DNA from: Bin80 sp965209015
GTDB lineage: Bacteria > Bacteroidota > Rhodothermia > Rhodothermales > Bin80
NCBI GenBank assembly: GCA_965209015.1
Contig: OZ242367.1
Span: 2,418,001 to 2,482,000 of the forward strand
Direction: 5' to 3'
DNA: 64,000 bases
Part shown: in pieces, positions 16,823 through 25,952 of the stretch
How the letters are laid out: each line of letters starts with the position of its first letter
Numbering within the stretch: position 1 is the first letter of the stretch
Made by a program: the position numbers and the translations under genes
Notes under the pieces: generated by a model
Told to the model about the DNA's origin: nothing
What the model saw: only the letters and a program-made list of their open reading frames with translations
The model's database searches: none

Positions 16823-17761
16823 ATGGGAAATCCCAATTCAGCTAGCCCATTACGATACTTAGACCCTGTCACGGTCTCCCGTCTCAAGAATATGGAGATG
16901 CGGGCACGCCTTGTAGTTGAGGGATTTATTACTGGATTGCATAAAAGCCCTTACCACGGTTTCTCGGTAGAGTTCGCCGAACACCGTCTTTATAACCCCG
17001 GAGATGCATTGAGGCATGTAGACTGGAAGGTCTATGCCAAAACAGACCGATACTATGTAAAACAATATGAGGAAGAGACAAATCTACACCATTATATTGT
17101 CCTTGATACATCAACCTCAATGCACTATCATCATGCTGAACAATTATCCAAGCTGAAATATGGTGCATATTTGGCAGCTGCACTCCATTATCTGATGGTC
17201 ATGCAGAGAGATGCTACTGGACTCTTATCCTTTGACTCCGAAATTCGGACATTCATGAGACCTCAGAGTACGATGCGTTATTTGCGAGAAATTCTATTAC
17301 ATCTTGAACGCTTAGAGAAAACGGTTAGCTCAAAAAGCTATACCGGAACGGCGCGCGCACTCCATCAAGTTGCAGAACGAGTCCGGCGGCGGTCTCTGAT
17401 TGTAGTGATCTCTGACCTGATTGAAGAATCAGAATCTCAGGAGAATATTATTCGTGCTTTGAGGCATCTTCGTCACAGAGGGCATGAAGTTCTTATCTTT
17501 AGAATACTTGAAAAAGAAACGGAGAAATTATTTGAACTTCCGAATCGGCCAGTGATCCTGCGTGATATGGAATCGGGGGCCGAGGTTTCACTGCATCCTG
17601 GACAGCTGCGCAACGCGTATACCCATCGTATGAAACAACTTACAGAGACTCTTAAACGTCAATGTCTCAAACACTCAATTGACTACGTTGAACTGGATAC
17701 TAGCGTGACATATGATCAGGCTCTTATGGCCTACCTCAATAAGCGTAAGACGCTCCACTAG
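16823..17761 (+). CDS. DUF58 protein with vWA-like fold
   Basis: The 312-residue protein has the DUF58 signature: HGFSVEFAEHRLYNPGDALRHVDWKVYAKTDRYYVKQYEEE (about residues 48-90). A MIDAS-like DTSTSM in VLDTSTSMHYHH (about 96) and LIVVISDLIEE (about 193) follow. DUF58 proteins are usually encoded next to a MoxR-type AAA+ ATPase and act in cell-envelope or assembly functions that are poorly defined; no moxR is present here. No membrane segment is seen. The M20 amidohydrolase gene starts 4 bases after its stop, so the two are probably co-transcribed. Confidence 0.88.
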   Translation: MGNPNSASPLRYLDPVTVSRLKNMEMRARLVVEGFITGLHKSPYHGFSVEFAEHRLYNPGDALRHVDWKVYAKTDRYYVKQYEEETNLHHYIVLDTSTSMHYHHAEQLSKLKYGAYLAAALHYLMVMQRDATGLLSFDSEIRTFMRPQSTMRYLREILLHLERLEKTVSSKSYTGTARALHQVAERVRRRSLIVVISDLIEESESQENIIRALRHLRHRGHEVLIFRILEKETEKLFELPNRPVILRDMESGAEVSLHPGQLRNAYTHRMKQLTETLKRQCLKHSIDYVELDTSVTYDQALMAYLNKRKTLH

Positions 17762-17765
17762 ATCA

Positions 17766-18968
17766 ATGTATGATGGAATTCAACATACCATCCGGGAGAC
17801 TGCAGCATCCCTACTCCCTGAACTTATATGTTTGAGGCGAGAGATCCATCAATCTCCAGAATTGGCCTTTCAGGAGCATAAAACTTCAGCCCTGGTTTGC
17901 AGGGAATTGGAAAAATTTGGGGTCTCCTACTCCGGTGGTATAGCTGGTACTGGAGTGATTGCCCGTATACATGGTTCAATTCCTGGCCCAACTATTCTTC
18001 TCCGTGCTGATCTTGACGCCCTCCCGATTCATGAGAAGACCAACCTACCTTTCTCGTCAGAATATTCCGGGATCATGCACGCATGTGGGCATGATATGCA
18101 CACTGCTTCGCTTCTGGGTACTGCATTTATTTTGCAGGATCTCCGCGAAAAAATTGCTGGAACAATCCGTCTGGTATTCCAACCGTCAGAGGAAAAGCTA
18201 CCTGGAGGGGCATTGTCCATGATTCAAGAGGGTGCACTGGATGCTTTGGAGGATGAAGAAGCCCCCTCCTACTGCATCGCACAGCATGTACTACCAACTC
18301 TCAAAACTGGTATGTTGGGATTTCGGTCCGATACGTTTATGGCTAGTGCTGATGAGCTTTATATTCATATAACTGCCTCTGGAGGGCATGCTGCTCAGCC
18401 CGATCAGCTTGACGGAGACCCGGTGATTGCTGCTGCTCACGTGATTATTGCTCTGCAGAGCGTAATCAGTCGTAATAATCCATCTGATATTCCCGGTATT
18501 CTCTCAATTGGAAAGATCAATGCCCCTGGTGCGACGAACATAATCCCCTCCATGGTTGAACTCGAGGGTACGTTTCGTACTATGGATGAGACTTGGCGCG
18601 AATCTGCACACCAACGTATCCAACAGATTGTGACCAAAACGGCAAGTGCTTATGGAACAGTGGCAAATGTGGAAATTCGTAAGGGCTATCCGATGCTGAT
18701 GAATGACACAAATCTGGCTGAAATCGGTCATCGTGCCGCCTTGGCGTATGTGGGAGAGAGCAACATCGTAGATCTTCCAGTTTGGATGGCAGGTGAAGAT
18801 TTTACATACTATTGCCAACAATGTCCTGGATTGCTATATGGGCTGGGAGTTGGTCCATCACCAGATTTACACACATCCGAATTTTGCCCTGACGAATCAG
18901 CCTTGGAGATAGGAGCAGGGTTTATGGCATTTCTTTCTTTGAAAGCGATCGAAAATGCACATGATTGA
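17766..18968 (+). CDS. M20D-family amidohydrolase (N-acyl amino acid / hippurate hydrolase-like)
   Basis: Members hydrolyse N-acyl-amino acids, hippurate, or related amides with a di-metal centre. The 400-residue protein (from the ATG at 17766) has RADLDALPIHEKTNLPF, MHACGHDMHTASLLG (metal-binding Cys-Gly-His and Asp), and QPSEEKLPGGALSMI with the catalytic glutamate pair. The C-terminal metal ligand histidine is in LHTSEFCPDE. An upstream in-frame start at 17712 lies inside the DUF58 gene and is less likely. There is no signal peptide, so it is cytoplasmic. The substrate is not determined. Confidence 0.9.
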   Translation: MYDGIQHTIRETAASLLPELICLRREIHQSPELAFQEHKTSALVCRELEKFGVSYSGGIAGTGVIARIHGSIPGPTILLRADLDALPIHEKTNLPFSSEYSGIMHACGHDMHTASLLGTAFILQDLREKIAGTIRLVFQPSEEKLPGGALSMIQEGALDALEDEEAPSYCIAQHVLPTLKTGMLGFRSDTFMASADELYIHITASGGHAAQPDQLDGDPVIAAAHVIIALQSVISRNNPSDIPGILSIGKINAPGATNIIPSMVELEGTFRTMDETWRESAHQRIQQIVTKTASAYGTVANVEIRKGYPMLMNDTNLAEIGHRAALAYVGESNIVDLPVWMAGEDFTYYCQQCPGLLYGLGVGPSPDLHTSEFCPDESALEIGAGFMAFLSLKAIENAHD

Positions 18969-19085
18969 ATGATCACTGAATAAATTTGCGTAAATTCCGG
19001 GTTCCTGAATCTCTGGCGGAATGGCCCACATAATGAATAATGACCTTAGAATGTATTTTTTATTAGGCAAAACAATGATCACTTG

Positions 19086-21665
19086 ATGGATAGCCCCCCC
19101 CATAACCGTACTAAGTTGAGTAATGTCACCAGTCAAGTCCTGCGACGGGTTACTCCACGAATCAAGCGTCTCGCCACTGTGATATTTCTTGCCAATGTGG
19201 GGTTAATTATTTTGACCGCATCAGTGATATCCGTGAATCAATTATCCAATTGGATGAAAGGTGCGCGTGAGCAGGCCCAAAATACCGCGGAAAAGACAGC
19301 TACTCAGATTTCGGAAGTTTTTGCAGATATTGGTGAAATTTCTATTGCGAGTGTGGCTCGGACTGCTGATGCTTCCTTGAATGCACCTATGACCGCACAA
19401 GCATTCGCAGCTGCATTTCTCGTAAAAGCTTCCGCCGAAGCCAATTATGATACCTCCAGGGTGATCCGAATTTTGACCTCCATTGTAGACGAAACTGTGC
19501 TTGATGAGTTCTGGATTACTGACCGTACTGCTTTCTCCTACCTTACTAATGTTCGTGGGGCCGACGGTGGACTGATTCCTTTCCAGTTTAAGATGAGTCC
19601 GAGCGAACAACCCCAAGCCTATAAGTTTTATTCTCTCCTTGATGTACCCCCTGATTCATTCGCTGTGGTGACTCAACCCGCCCAAGTCCGTGAGGTGGAC
19701 AATGAAGTGTACAAGTTTGTTGGAACCAGCGGGGTAGATCATCAGAGGATCGTTCAGGTGGGTAACCGATTGGATTTTGGGGACAATGAACTTCTTAGCC
19801 AGACTCATGCAGATGCTACGGCTGACGTTTCGGCTGTGATTGAGGGGAACCTGTCAGCGAATATGCGTGTCATCGGAGTAATTCTTGATCATTATGTGAC
19901 CGCAGCGGTTGCGGCAAATCGCAGCGTAGAAGATCTTGAAAACGATTTGAGTACAATAATCATGCACACCTCTGTCGGCGAAATCACAATCGCTGATCGT
20001 CAGTCCCGGGTATTATACTCTGAAAATTCTTCTGGAGGATCCCGGCTTACTTCGCTCCTTTATCCAGATGAAGTGGACAGTTTGTTGGTAGATGAATGGG
20101 TTGATCATAGTGGACCGAAATTTCACCGGGGGGATTCATCCCAGTACAAATACGTGACGGTGGCCCGACCAAGTAGCTCGTACATTGTTCAGGTGGGTCT
20201 TCCGCTTGTCCGGGGAAATAGTGCCAGTATCTTGAACACTGTGTATCAAGAGCAGGCGAACGTACTGGTGAGTGAAGGGTACCCCGAAGCGTTGTGGTTC
20301 ATTGATGCGGATGATAACATTGCTGCTGCAGCTGAATATTCAGAGGTAGATGATATTAACGAAATGGAAAACGCTTGGCGTACCCCTTACGAAGAACGCT
20401 CCAACATTGCCACCCAAGTTATTGAATCTGCCACCACCAGTGGCTCCCCCACCAGTTATGGGCGGCTTGGCCTGTTGAATCGTGAGGAACGTGGCCTCTG
20501 GGTTGCAACACCCGTTGCAATTGAAGACAATGTGATTGGTACCGTTCTGGCATTCATTAACCTTGATGACGCCGCATCAGAAATCTGGAGTGGTCTCCAA
20601 CAAACCCTGATCGTTTCTCTGTTGCTATTGATCTTTACTGCAATTGCCTCTTTTGTTGGAGCACGCTTGCTTACACGCCCAATTGCAAAGATCGCAAAAG
20701 CAGCACGTTTTGTTGAAAGTGGAGAACAACCTGACGAGGAATTAATTGCCCCCGTCCTTGATCGGGCGGATGAGATTGGATCCCTTGCAAGAGTATTTCA
20801 GGATATGACGATCCAAGTCTTTAGTCGTGAAGAAGTGCTTGAAACTCTAGTGGCGGAACGTACATCTGAGCTCGTTACTGCAAACAATGAGCTTCGACTT
20901 GCCCAAAAAGCCATTAATCAAGATCTGGAAATGGCCATGGCTGTACAAGCTGCCTTGGTCAGGGATGGAACCGCAGATCTGCGTGATTTTACGACCTGTG
21001 CACGAATGGAGCCCGCACTTCAAGTTGGTGGAGATTTCGTTGACTTCTTTGAAGACGGTAACTCATTAATTTGTGTAGTGGGAGATGTGTCAGGAAAAGG
21101 GGTTGCTGCTGCCCTTTTCATGGCTGCTTCCCAAGCTGCAATTCGGTTCGCTGCCAGCGAGGGAGGAGATGTAGCCCAAATTTGCCAAAGTGCTAACAAT
21201 CGTATTTGCAGACAAAACCCGATGGGGCTCTTCGTCACCGTATTTGTTGCGAAAGTTAATCTTGAAACCGGAGAAGTAATGTATGTCTCTGCCGGTCACG
21301 AGCCTCCTTATTTACTCAATAATGGTGTACGTTCGACTGTAAGTGGGACAGGAGGAATTGCAATGGGAGTTCTGGATGGTGTTGATTATAAAACGAATAT
21401 TGTTCAAATGCAGCCGGATGAGATCCTGTTCTGTTACACCGATGGTTTGACGGATATGGTCAACCTTCAAGGTGAAATCTATGGAAAAGATCGGCTTGAA
21501 CATTCCTTGGATATGGCACCTATTTCCGATCCCACCGAAGTCTTAGATTATGTTTGGGAAGATATCTGTGAGTTTTCTCGTGGAGCTGCTGCTGCGGATG
21601 ATCGAACTTGCTTGGTACTTCACCGAAAAACTTCTTCATTAAAACAAAAATTAGATTCAACATGA
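19086..21665 (+). CDS. Membrane sensor with HAMP and SpoIIE/RsbU PP2C phosphatase domain
   Basis: This 859-residue protein is a signalling phosphatase. An N-terminal TM helix (about residues 33-53) and a second at about 510-532 flank a large extracytoplasmic region of about 455 residues, probably a ligand sensor. A HAMP linker (about 533-590) and a short coiled coil lead to a SpoIIE-type PP2C domain (about 640-850). PP2C motifs are GGDFVDFF, VVGDVSGKGVAAALFMA, VSAGHEPPYLL and LFCYTDGLTDMVN, so the metal-binding aspartates are present. It would dephosphorylate a STAS-domain anti-anti-sigma factor. Its stop overlaps the ATG of the kinase gene (ATGA at 21662), and the STAS gene follows, so substrate, antagonist and sensor are encoded together. 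Confidence 0.92.
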   Translation: MDSPPHNRTKLSNVTSQVLRRVTPRIKRLATVIFLANVGLIILTASVISVNQLSNWMKGAREQAQNTAEKTATQISEVFADIGEISIASVARTADASLNAPMTAQAFAAAFLVKASAEANYDTSRVIRILTSIVDETVLDEFWITDRTAFSYLTNVRGADGGLIPFQFKMSPSEQPQAYKFYSLLDVPPDSFAVVTQPAQVREVDNEVYKFVGTSGVDHQRIVQVGNRLDFGDNELLSQTHADATADVSAVIEGNLSANMRVIGVILDHYVTAAVAANRSVEDLENDLSTIIMHTSVGEITIADRQSRVLYSENSSGGSRLTSLLYPDEVDSLLVDEWVDHSGPKFHRGDSSQYKYVTVARPSSSYIVQVGLPLVRGNSASILNTVYQEQANVLVSEGYPEALWFIDADDNIAAAAEYSEVDDINEMENAWRTPYEERSNIATQVIESATTSGSPTSYGRLGLLNREERGLWVATPVAIEDNVIGTVLAFINLDDAASEIWSGLQQTLIVSLLLLIFTAIASFVGARLLTRPIAKIAKAARFVESGEQPDEELIAPVLDRADEIGSLARVFQDMTIQVFSREEVLETLVAERTSELVTANNELRLAQKAINQDLEMAMAVQAALVRDGTADLRDFTTCARMEPALQVGGDFVDFFEDGNSLICVVGDVSGKGVAAALFMAASQAAIRFAASEGGDVAQICQSANNRICRQNPMGLFVTVFVAKVNLETGEVMYVSAGHEPPYLLNNGVRSTVSGTGGIAMGVLDGVDYKTNIVQMQPDEILFCYTDGLTDMVNLQGEIYGKDRLEHSLDMAPISDPTEVLDYVWEDICEFSRGAAAADDRTCLVLHRKTSSLKQKLDST

Positions 21666-22093
21666 TTAATGGTGACTTAAATATTCAGATTTCTTCACGC
21701 GTGTCTGAATTACGTGACTTAGCCGCGATGGTAGAAACTTTTGGCGAGGCCCACGGGCTCCCTAATCGGACAAATTTTATTATCAATCTTGCCTTAGAAG
21801 AGCTTGTTACGAACACCTTGGTACACGGGGAATTTAATGATGGTGTGGAACCTAAAATAGAGATTGACCTTAGTATTCAAGACAACCGTGTATTGGTGGT
21901 GGTGGAATCCAATGGTGGTAAATTTGACCCCACAGAAGATACCCAACCAGATACGACCAGCGAACTGCAAACCCGCCCAATAGGTGGGTTAGGGATCCAT
22001 CTCGTCAAATCCCAGTCAGATGATATCTCCTACGAGTTTGTAGATGGCATCAACCGGTTGACTCTTGAATACAATATACCCAACTCAAATTAA
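21662..22093 (+). CDS. RsbW/SpoIIAB-like serine kinase (HATPase_c_2)
   Basis: The 143-residue protein is a GHKL-type anti-sigma kinase. The N-box is NLALEELVTNTLVHG (about residues 42-56), and the G-box region is RPIGGLGIHLVKSQSDD (about 102-118). Start choice: the ATG at 21662 (MINGDLNIQ) overlaps the phosphatase stop; an in-frame codon at 21608 lies inside that gene. Known relatives phosphorylate a serine in a STAS protein and hold a partner, usually a sigma factor, inactive. No sigma factor gene is adjacent, so the output could be another target. Confidence 0.9.
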   Translation: MINGDLNIQISSRVSELRDLAAMVETFGEAHGLPNRTNFIINLALEELVTNTLVHGEFNDGVEPKIEIDLSIQDNRVLVVVESNGGKFDPTEDTQPDTTSELQTRPIGGLGIHLVKSQSDDISYEFVDGINRLTLEYNIPNSN

Positions 22094-22154
22094 CATTAGA
22101 TTCTGAGGCACACGAACTTATCTATACAATCTAAACACGTATTGAGGAAATACC

Positions 22155-22505
22155 ATGGCAAGTACAATTGAGGTGAATGAAGAACGCGAAGGAGATATTC
22201 TTATCTTAATCCCCGTAGGACGAATAGATAGCTCCAATGCCCCAATGTTTGAACGAATGGTGAAGGACCGAATTGACGACGGTGAGACAAAAATTGTTGT
22301 TGACTTCGCCAAGTTATCGTTTATTAGCAGTTCTGGCATGCGAGTTCTGCTCATTGGAGCAAAAAATATTCGCTCCAATCAAGGTTCACTTGTCCTCTGT
22401 AATATGAGGGACAGTATTCGGGAAATCTTCAGTATTAGCGGGTTTGATACCATTATTCCCGTTGTTAAGGACCGCCTTGCAGCTCTGGATCTCCCTAATT
22501 CTTAG
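22155..22505 (+). CDS. STAS-domain anti-anti-sigma factor (RsbV/SpoIIAA-like)
   Basis: The 116-residue protein is a single STAS domain: GRIDSSNAPMFERMV (about residues 22-36), then VVDFAKLSFISSSGMRVLL (about 52-70). The serine in SSSGMR is the conserved kinase target. In its dephosphorylated state it would bind the upstream kinase and release that kinase's partner. A GAGGA ribosome-binding-like stretch lies about 10 bases before the ATG, which is unusual in this window where most genes lack one. With the two preceding genes it completes a partner-switching module. Confidence 0.92.
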   Translation: MASTIEVNEEREGDILILIPVGRIDSSNAPMFERMVKDRIDDGETKIVVDFAKLSFISSSGMRVLLIGAKNIRSNQGSLVLCNMRDSIREIFSISGFDTIIPVVKDRLAALDLPNS

Positions 22506-22529
22506 ATCCAACTTAAAAGTACAGGAACC

Positions 22530-23047
22530 GCAGCAGTCTATCTTGTGGTTCTTAGCAACTTCACTCTTGGCGGTGTTGTGCCTTTGTGTGCAAGATCATG
22601 AGATAGATTGCTGGCATGTATGGATAGTCCAATCCCGCTGGGATCTGTGGAGGTTAGCATATTAATCGCGTTATGATCTGTCTCATGACTTGCGAACATT
22701 TGCAGACGCGTTACGGGAAATTGGTGTGCAGTTCAACGCAGGGGGATGCATGGATATATACCGACGATAGCAGGTCGTATATTGGGCTGAATAGACAGCA
22801 TGAAGTTGTGAAGCACTCAACTCAAGAGTATATCAGAGACACGGTCTTCACAAGCGGGATTGAGTCCTTCTGGGTAATGGTCAAGGGGTACACAAAAGGA
22901 CTTATCACAAGTTCAGCGAGATGCATCTGAACCGCTATATCCTTGGGTTCGCTGGACGGCATCTATATCTGTGAACTGGATATGATAGATCCGATGGTCA
23001 GTGTGGTTACGGATATGGTTGGGCAGTAGATTCGCTACGTAGACCTG
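22530..23047 (+). pseudogene. Degraded IS1595-family (ISXO2-like) transposase
   Basis: Translation in shifting frames gives fragments of an ISXO2-like transposase. An N-terminal piece (near 22530-22660) reads VYLVVL / LATSLLAVLCL. The second half is clear: DAWIYTDDSRSYIGLNRQHEVVKHS, then IRDTVFTSGIESFWVMVKG (about 22750-22890). A frameshift follows to KFSEMHLNRYILGFAGRH, and another to CELDMIDPM ending in DMVGQ-stop-IRYVDL. The first catalytic block (normally VDETYIGG) is missing, and there are at least two frameshifts and one internal stop, so it cannot be active. The element's terminal repeats were not identified. Confidence 0.75.
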
Positions 23048-23522
23048 AATGCAGATAAAGGCCTGTATTATAGCGCATGGGCTACGGCGCAACGATCGTC
23101 AGTCTGATGGCCGAACCAAATTGAAAGAACCGTATGCTGTTTCATGGAGACAATTCATAGTTCTTACATGCAATAAATAGCGAAAGCGTTAATCTTATTG
23201 CCACGATCCTCTGTACCTGTCGAAGTCAGGACTCGCATACCCCGTAATTGCCATAAAGAGCATGTCAGCGCGCCTGCAAAGAATCCTCTGGGGTAAATTG
23301 TATCAGGGATGGCACAGGATCAACACCAGCGTTTGAGTACAAATTGCCCCCTGATAGACACCAAGAAGATCGTCCTCCTTAAATAGATAAGCATCTCAAC
23401 ATTGGCGAGCAAAGATGGCTGGTTGAAAACCTTTTGATCGTTTCTTGATTTTTTTTCGTGTACATATCTGGAGTTCATCCTAATCATGAGGATACCCTAT
23501 TTCTCCTCTGTACTTGGTCGGC
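23048..23522. other. Non-coding remnant between dead transposase and mutS2
   Basis: No intact gene is present in these 475 bases. A hairpin at about 23141-23155 (TGTTTC-ATG-GAGACA) follows the transposase relic. On the minus strand a short open stretch near 23365-23330 reads FKEDDLLGVYQGA, faintly like the LLGxYxG motif of small metallopeptidase-like proteins (DUF1025 type), but stops and frame changes follow. It is most likely decayed DNA of mixed origin. Confidence 0.4.
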
Positions 23523-25652
23523 TCATACTTTCACAATCGTAACCCCTGGGTTAACATCCAAACACTCAAATGTTTTATTTACTTCAACCGTTAGGTACTT
23601 ATGGATTGCACTCCGAAGTGCTCCCGTACCAGTTCCATGGATGATTTCAACTGAGACTAAGCTCGTACCAGCACTCTGATTCAGTAATTTTTCCACTTCG
23701 GATAGTGCTTCTGATACACGAAACCCTCGTACATCAATGCTCGTCTGGGGAGAGGATCTATTCACCTTGCCCTTGCTGCGAAGTTTTTTTGTCCGAACGG
23801 GTCTAAGCCGCTCCACGGCAACCTTCATACGCATATTTCCCGCAGATACCAAAGCATAACGTCCCTCAATTGATAGAATCTCACACGGAGCACTCCCTGC
23901 ATCAATGATGGCCTGCTGCCCAACATTCAGTCCGATTGATGGGCGTGGGACTGCTTTTCCTGGTTTCCTCCGAACGACAGGTCTTGTTGAATCAGATATG
24001 CTGTCTAGATCTACTTTTGTCTTGGCTACCGAAGTGGATAGACGAGATTCAAGCTTAGTGATTCTGTCTCTATAATTTGCAATCAGTGATTCTAACGAGG
24101 CCTCAGGTTCACCCAAAATTTGACGTGCATGTGATAGTACAGCGGAATCAAACCCCATACGACTTGCGATTTTGAATGCATAGGATGAACCGGGGAGTCC
24201 TTGTCGAAAATAAAACGTTGGTTGCAACGTTTCCTCATTAAAGTCCATAGATCCATTTTCAACCTCTTCAGCTTTGTGCGCGTAGGCCTTGAGTGTACCA
24301 TGATGAGTCGTCACGATCGTGAGTGCACCTGAAGCGGTAAAATGTTCTAAAACTGCTTGTGCAAGCGCTGCCCCCTCAGTTGGATCTGTGCCCGTTCCGA
24401 TCTCATCAACCAGCAATAGTACGCCTTTTGCAGCCTCATCACACATTTGCGTCAATCCAGCAATCCGCGCGCTGAATGTCGAAAGATCCTGTTCAATGGA
24501 TTGTTCGTCTCCGATTTCGACAAGAATCTGGCTGAACATGCCAAATTCTGAGTCGGGATGCACAGGAATTGGGATTCCACATCCAAGCATTACCAACATT
24601 AATCCGCAAGTTTTCATAGCCACGGTCTTGCCGCCTGCATTCGGGCCCGTAATCACCAGTGTGCGAATTTCAGCTCCAATCGATAAGTTGAGTGGAATCA
24701 CCGTCTTTGACTGGCTGGTTAAGACTAGTGCCGGATTCTTTCCATCTCGAATATCCAGTATAGGATCTTCTACTAATTTTGGAACGATCCCTCCGAGTTT
24801 GAGACTCAATTGAGCTTTGGCATGCAGTAGGTCTATTCTCCCCAATGTTATAAGATTCGTCTCAATCGCATCAGCACACTTTCTGACCCGCTGGGTCAAT
24901 TCGCGCAGGAGTCTCTCAATTTCACGTCGTTCGTTTGCCTCTAATATCCTCACCTCATTCCCGAGATCAAGGCAAGCCGTAGGTTCAAGATAAACAGTCT
25001 GTCCAGTTGCTGAACTATCGTGCACAAACCCCTGCATTTTTCGCTTTGCCTCCGAACGCAATGGGATTACCATACGGCCTGCACGCATTGTCAATTGGTG
25101 TTCTGCAGCATACCCTTGCTGTATTGCATGGCTTAGTAGTGCGCGCAATTTGCTCCGGAGTGCTTCTTGACGCTGTCGAAGTTTGATTCGGATTCTGCGC
25201 AACTCTGAGGATGCAGATTCATGTACCTTTCCATAGTCATCAATAACCTGCTCTATATGCTCTTCTAATTCTCGCAATACCTCAATCGGGCGCACTACCT
25301 GGAATAACTCACGGTGATCTTCCTTTGAAAAAAACATGCGGACTCGACGACTTGCAGAGCAAACCTTTCTCACCTCGTTCAATGACTCTGCACTCAGCAT
25401 GGCCAAGTCTGGGCGAGCCTGGGCGAGGTACGGACGAACATCAATAAAATCTTGCAGAGGAGGTGAACTTCCTCGCAGTAAGATGCCCTGTAGAATATCT
25501 GTATGTTCAAGGGATCTCCTGCGCACATCTGGGTCTGGTGAAGGATGCAGTGCTCTGAGTTCTTCTGTTCCCATTGGACTTATCAAAATTTCATCCAATA
25601 ACCTGTACACAACACTGAATCCTAACTTCTCTGCTGCTCTGCTTGAAACCAT
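23523..25652 (-). CDS. mutS2: MutS2-family ATPase with C-terminal Smr domain
   Basis: MutS2 proteins are not mismatch-repair factors. They act on branched or recombining DNA and, in Bacillus, on collided ribosomes. The 709-residue protein has a core and lever region (about residues 1-310) and an ABC-type ATPase with Walker A GPNAGGKTVAMKT (near 335) and Walker B VLLLVDEIGTGTDPTEGAAL (near 410). A KOW-like stretch (about 565-620) leads to a C-terminal Smr domain (about 625-709) with IDVRGFR and the IHGTGTGALR nuclease motif. At 709 residues it is shorter than the about 785-residue Bacillus protein, mainly because the coiled coil between ATPase and Smr is reduced (about 500-560). Confidence 0.93.
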   Translation of the reverse strand: MVSSRAAEKLGFSVVYRLLDEILISPMGTEELRALHPSPDPDVRRRSLEHTDILQGILLRGSSPPLQDFIDVRPYLAQARPDLAMLSAESLNEVRKVCSASRRVRMFFSKEDHRELFQVVRPIEVLRELEEHIEQVIDDYGKVHESASSELRRIRIKLRQRQEALRSKLRALLSHAIQQGYAAEHQLTMRAGRMVIPLRSEAKRKMQGFVHDSSATGQTVYLEPTACLDLGNEVRILEANERREIERLLRELTQRVRKCADAIETNLITLGRIDLLHAKAQLSLKLGGIVPKLVEDPILDIRDGKNPALVLTSQSKTVIPLNLSIGAEIRTLVITGPNAGGKTVAMKTCGLMLVMLGCGIPIPVHPDSEFGMFSQILVEIGDEQSIEQDLSTFSARIAGLTQMCDEAAKGVLLLVDEIGTGTDPTEGAALAQAVLEHFTASGALTIVTTHHGTLKAYAHKAEEVENGSMDFNEETLQPTFYFRQGLPGSSYAFKIASRMGFDSAVLSHARQILGEPEASLESLIANYRDRITKLESRLSTSVAKTKVDLDSISDSTRPVVRRKPGKAVPRPSIGLNVGQQAIIDAGSAPCEILSIEGRYALVSAGNMRMKVAVERLRPVRTKKLRSKGKVNRSSPQTSIDVRGFRVSEALSEVEKLLNQSAGTSLVSVEIIHGTGTGALRSAIHKYLTVEVNKTFECLDVNPGVTIVKV

Positions 25653-25952
25653 TTAAACAATAGCGAAACTTTTTATTGTACTGCCCTTGAATGCTGTTCC
25701 AGGACCATCATCTACGAACTGAATGTTCGCATACTTTGGAAGATGAATATATCTCCCCCCTGTAATGCAATGGCATGAATGCTCTATCAAATTTAGAGAC
25801 GTTACGCCTAAACCTGTGGAGAGCGCTCGGGATAATCTTTCATTCGATTCATTCAATTAACCCACTTAATGAGGGATAGGATTCTGTCTGTAAAGGACCA
25901 CAAGAACCTACAAGATTCGTACCTTATAGTTGAATCAATTTTCCATTTGCGA

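Noticed and set aside
23131..23167. GAACCGTATGC...ATAGTTC, faintly like a group II intron domain V
   Set aside because: The stem has mismatches, the loop is not a GNRA tetraloop, and the adjacent sequence is an IS1595 relic. It could be chance.
23330..23365. Minus-strand LLGVYQG-like motif, perhaps a metallopeptidase fragment
   Set aside because: Only a few residues match, and stops and frame changes follow immediately; too weak to call.
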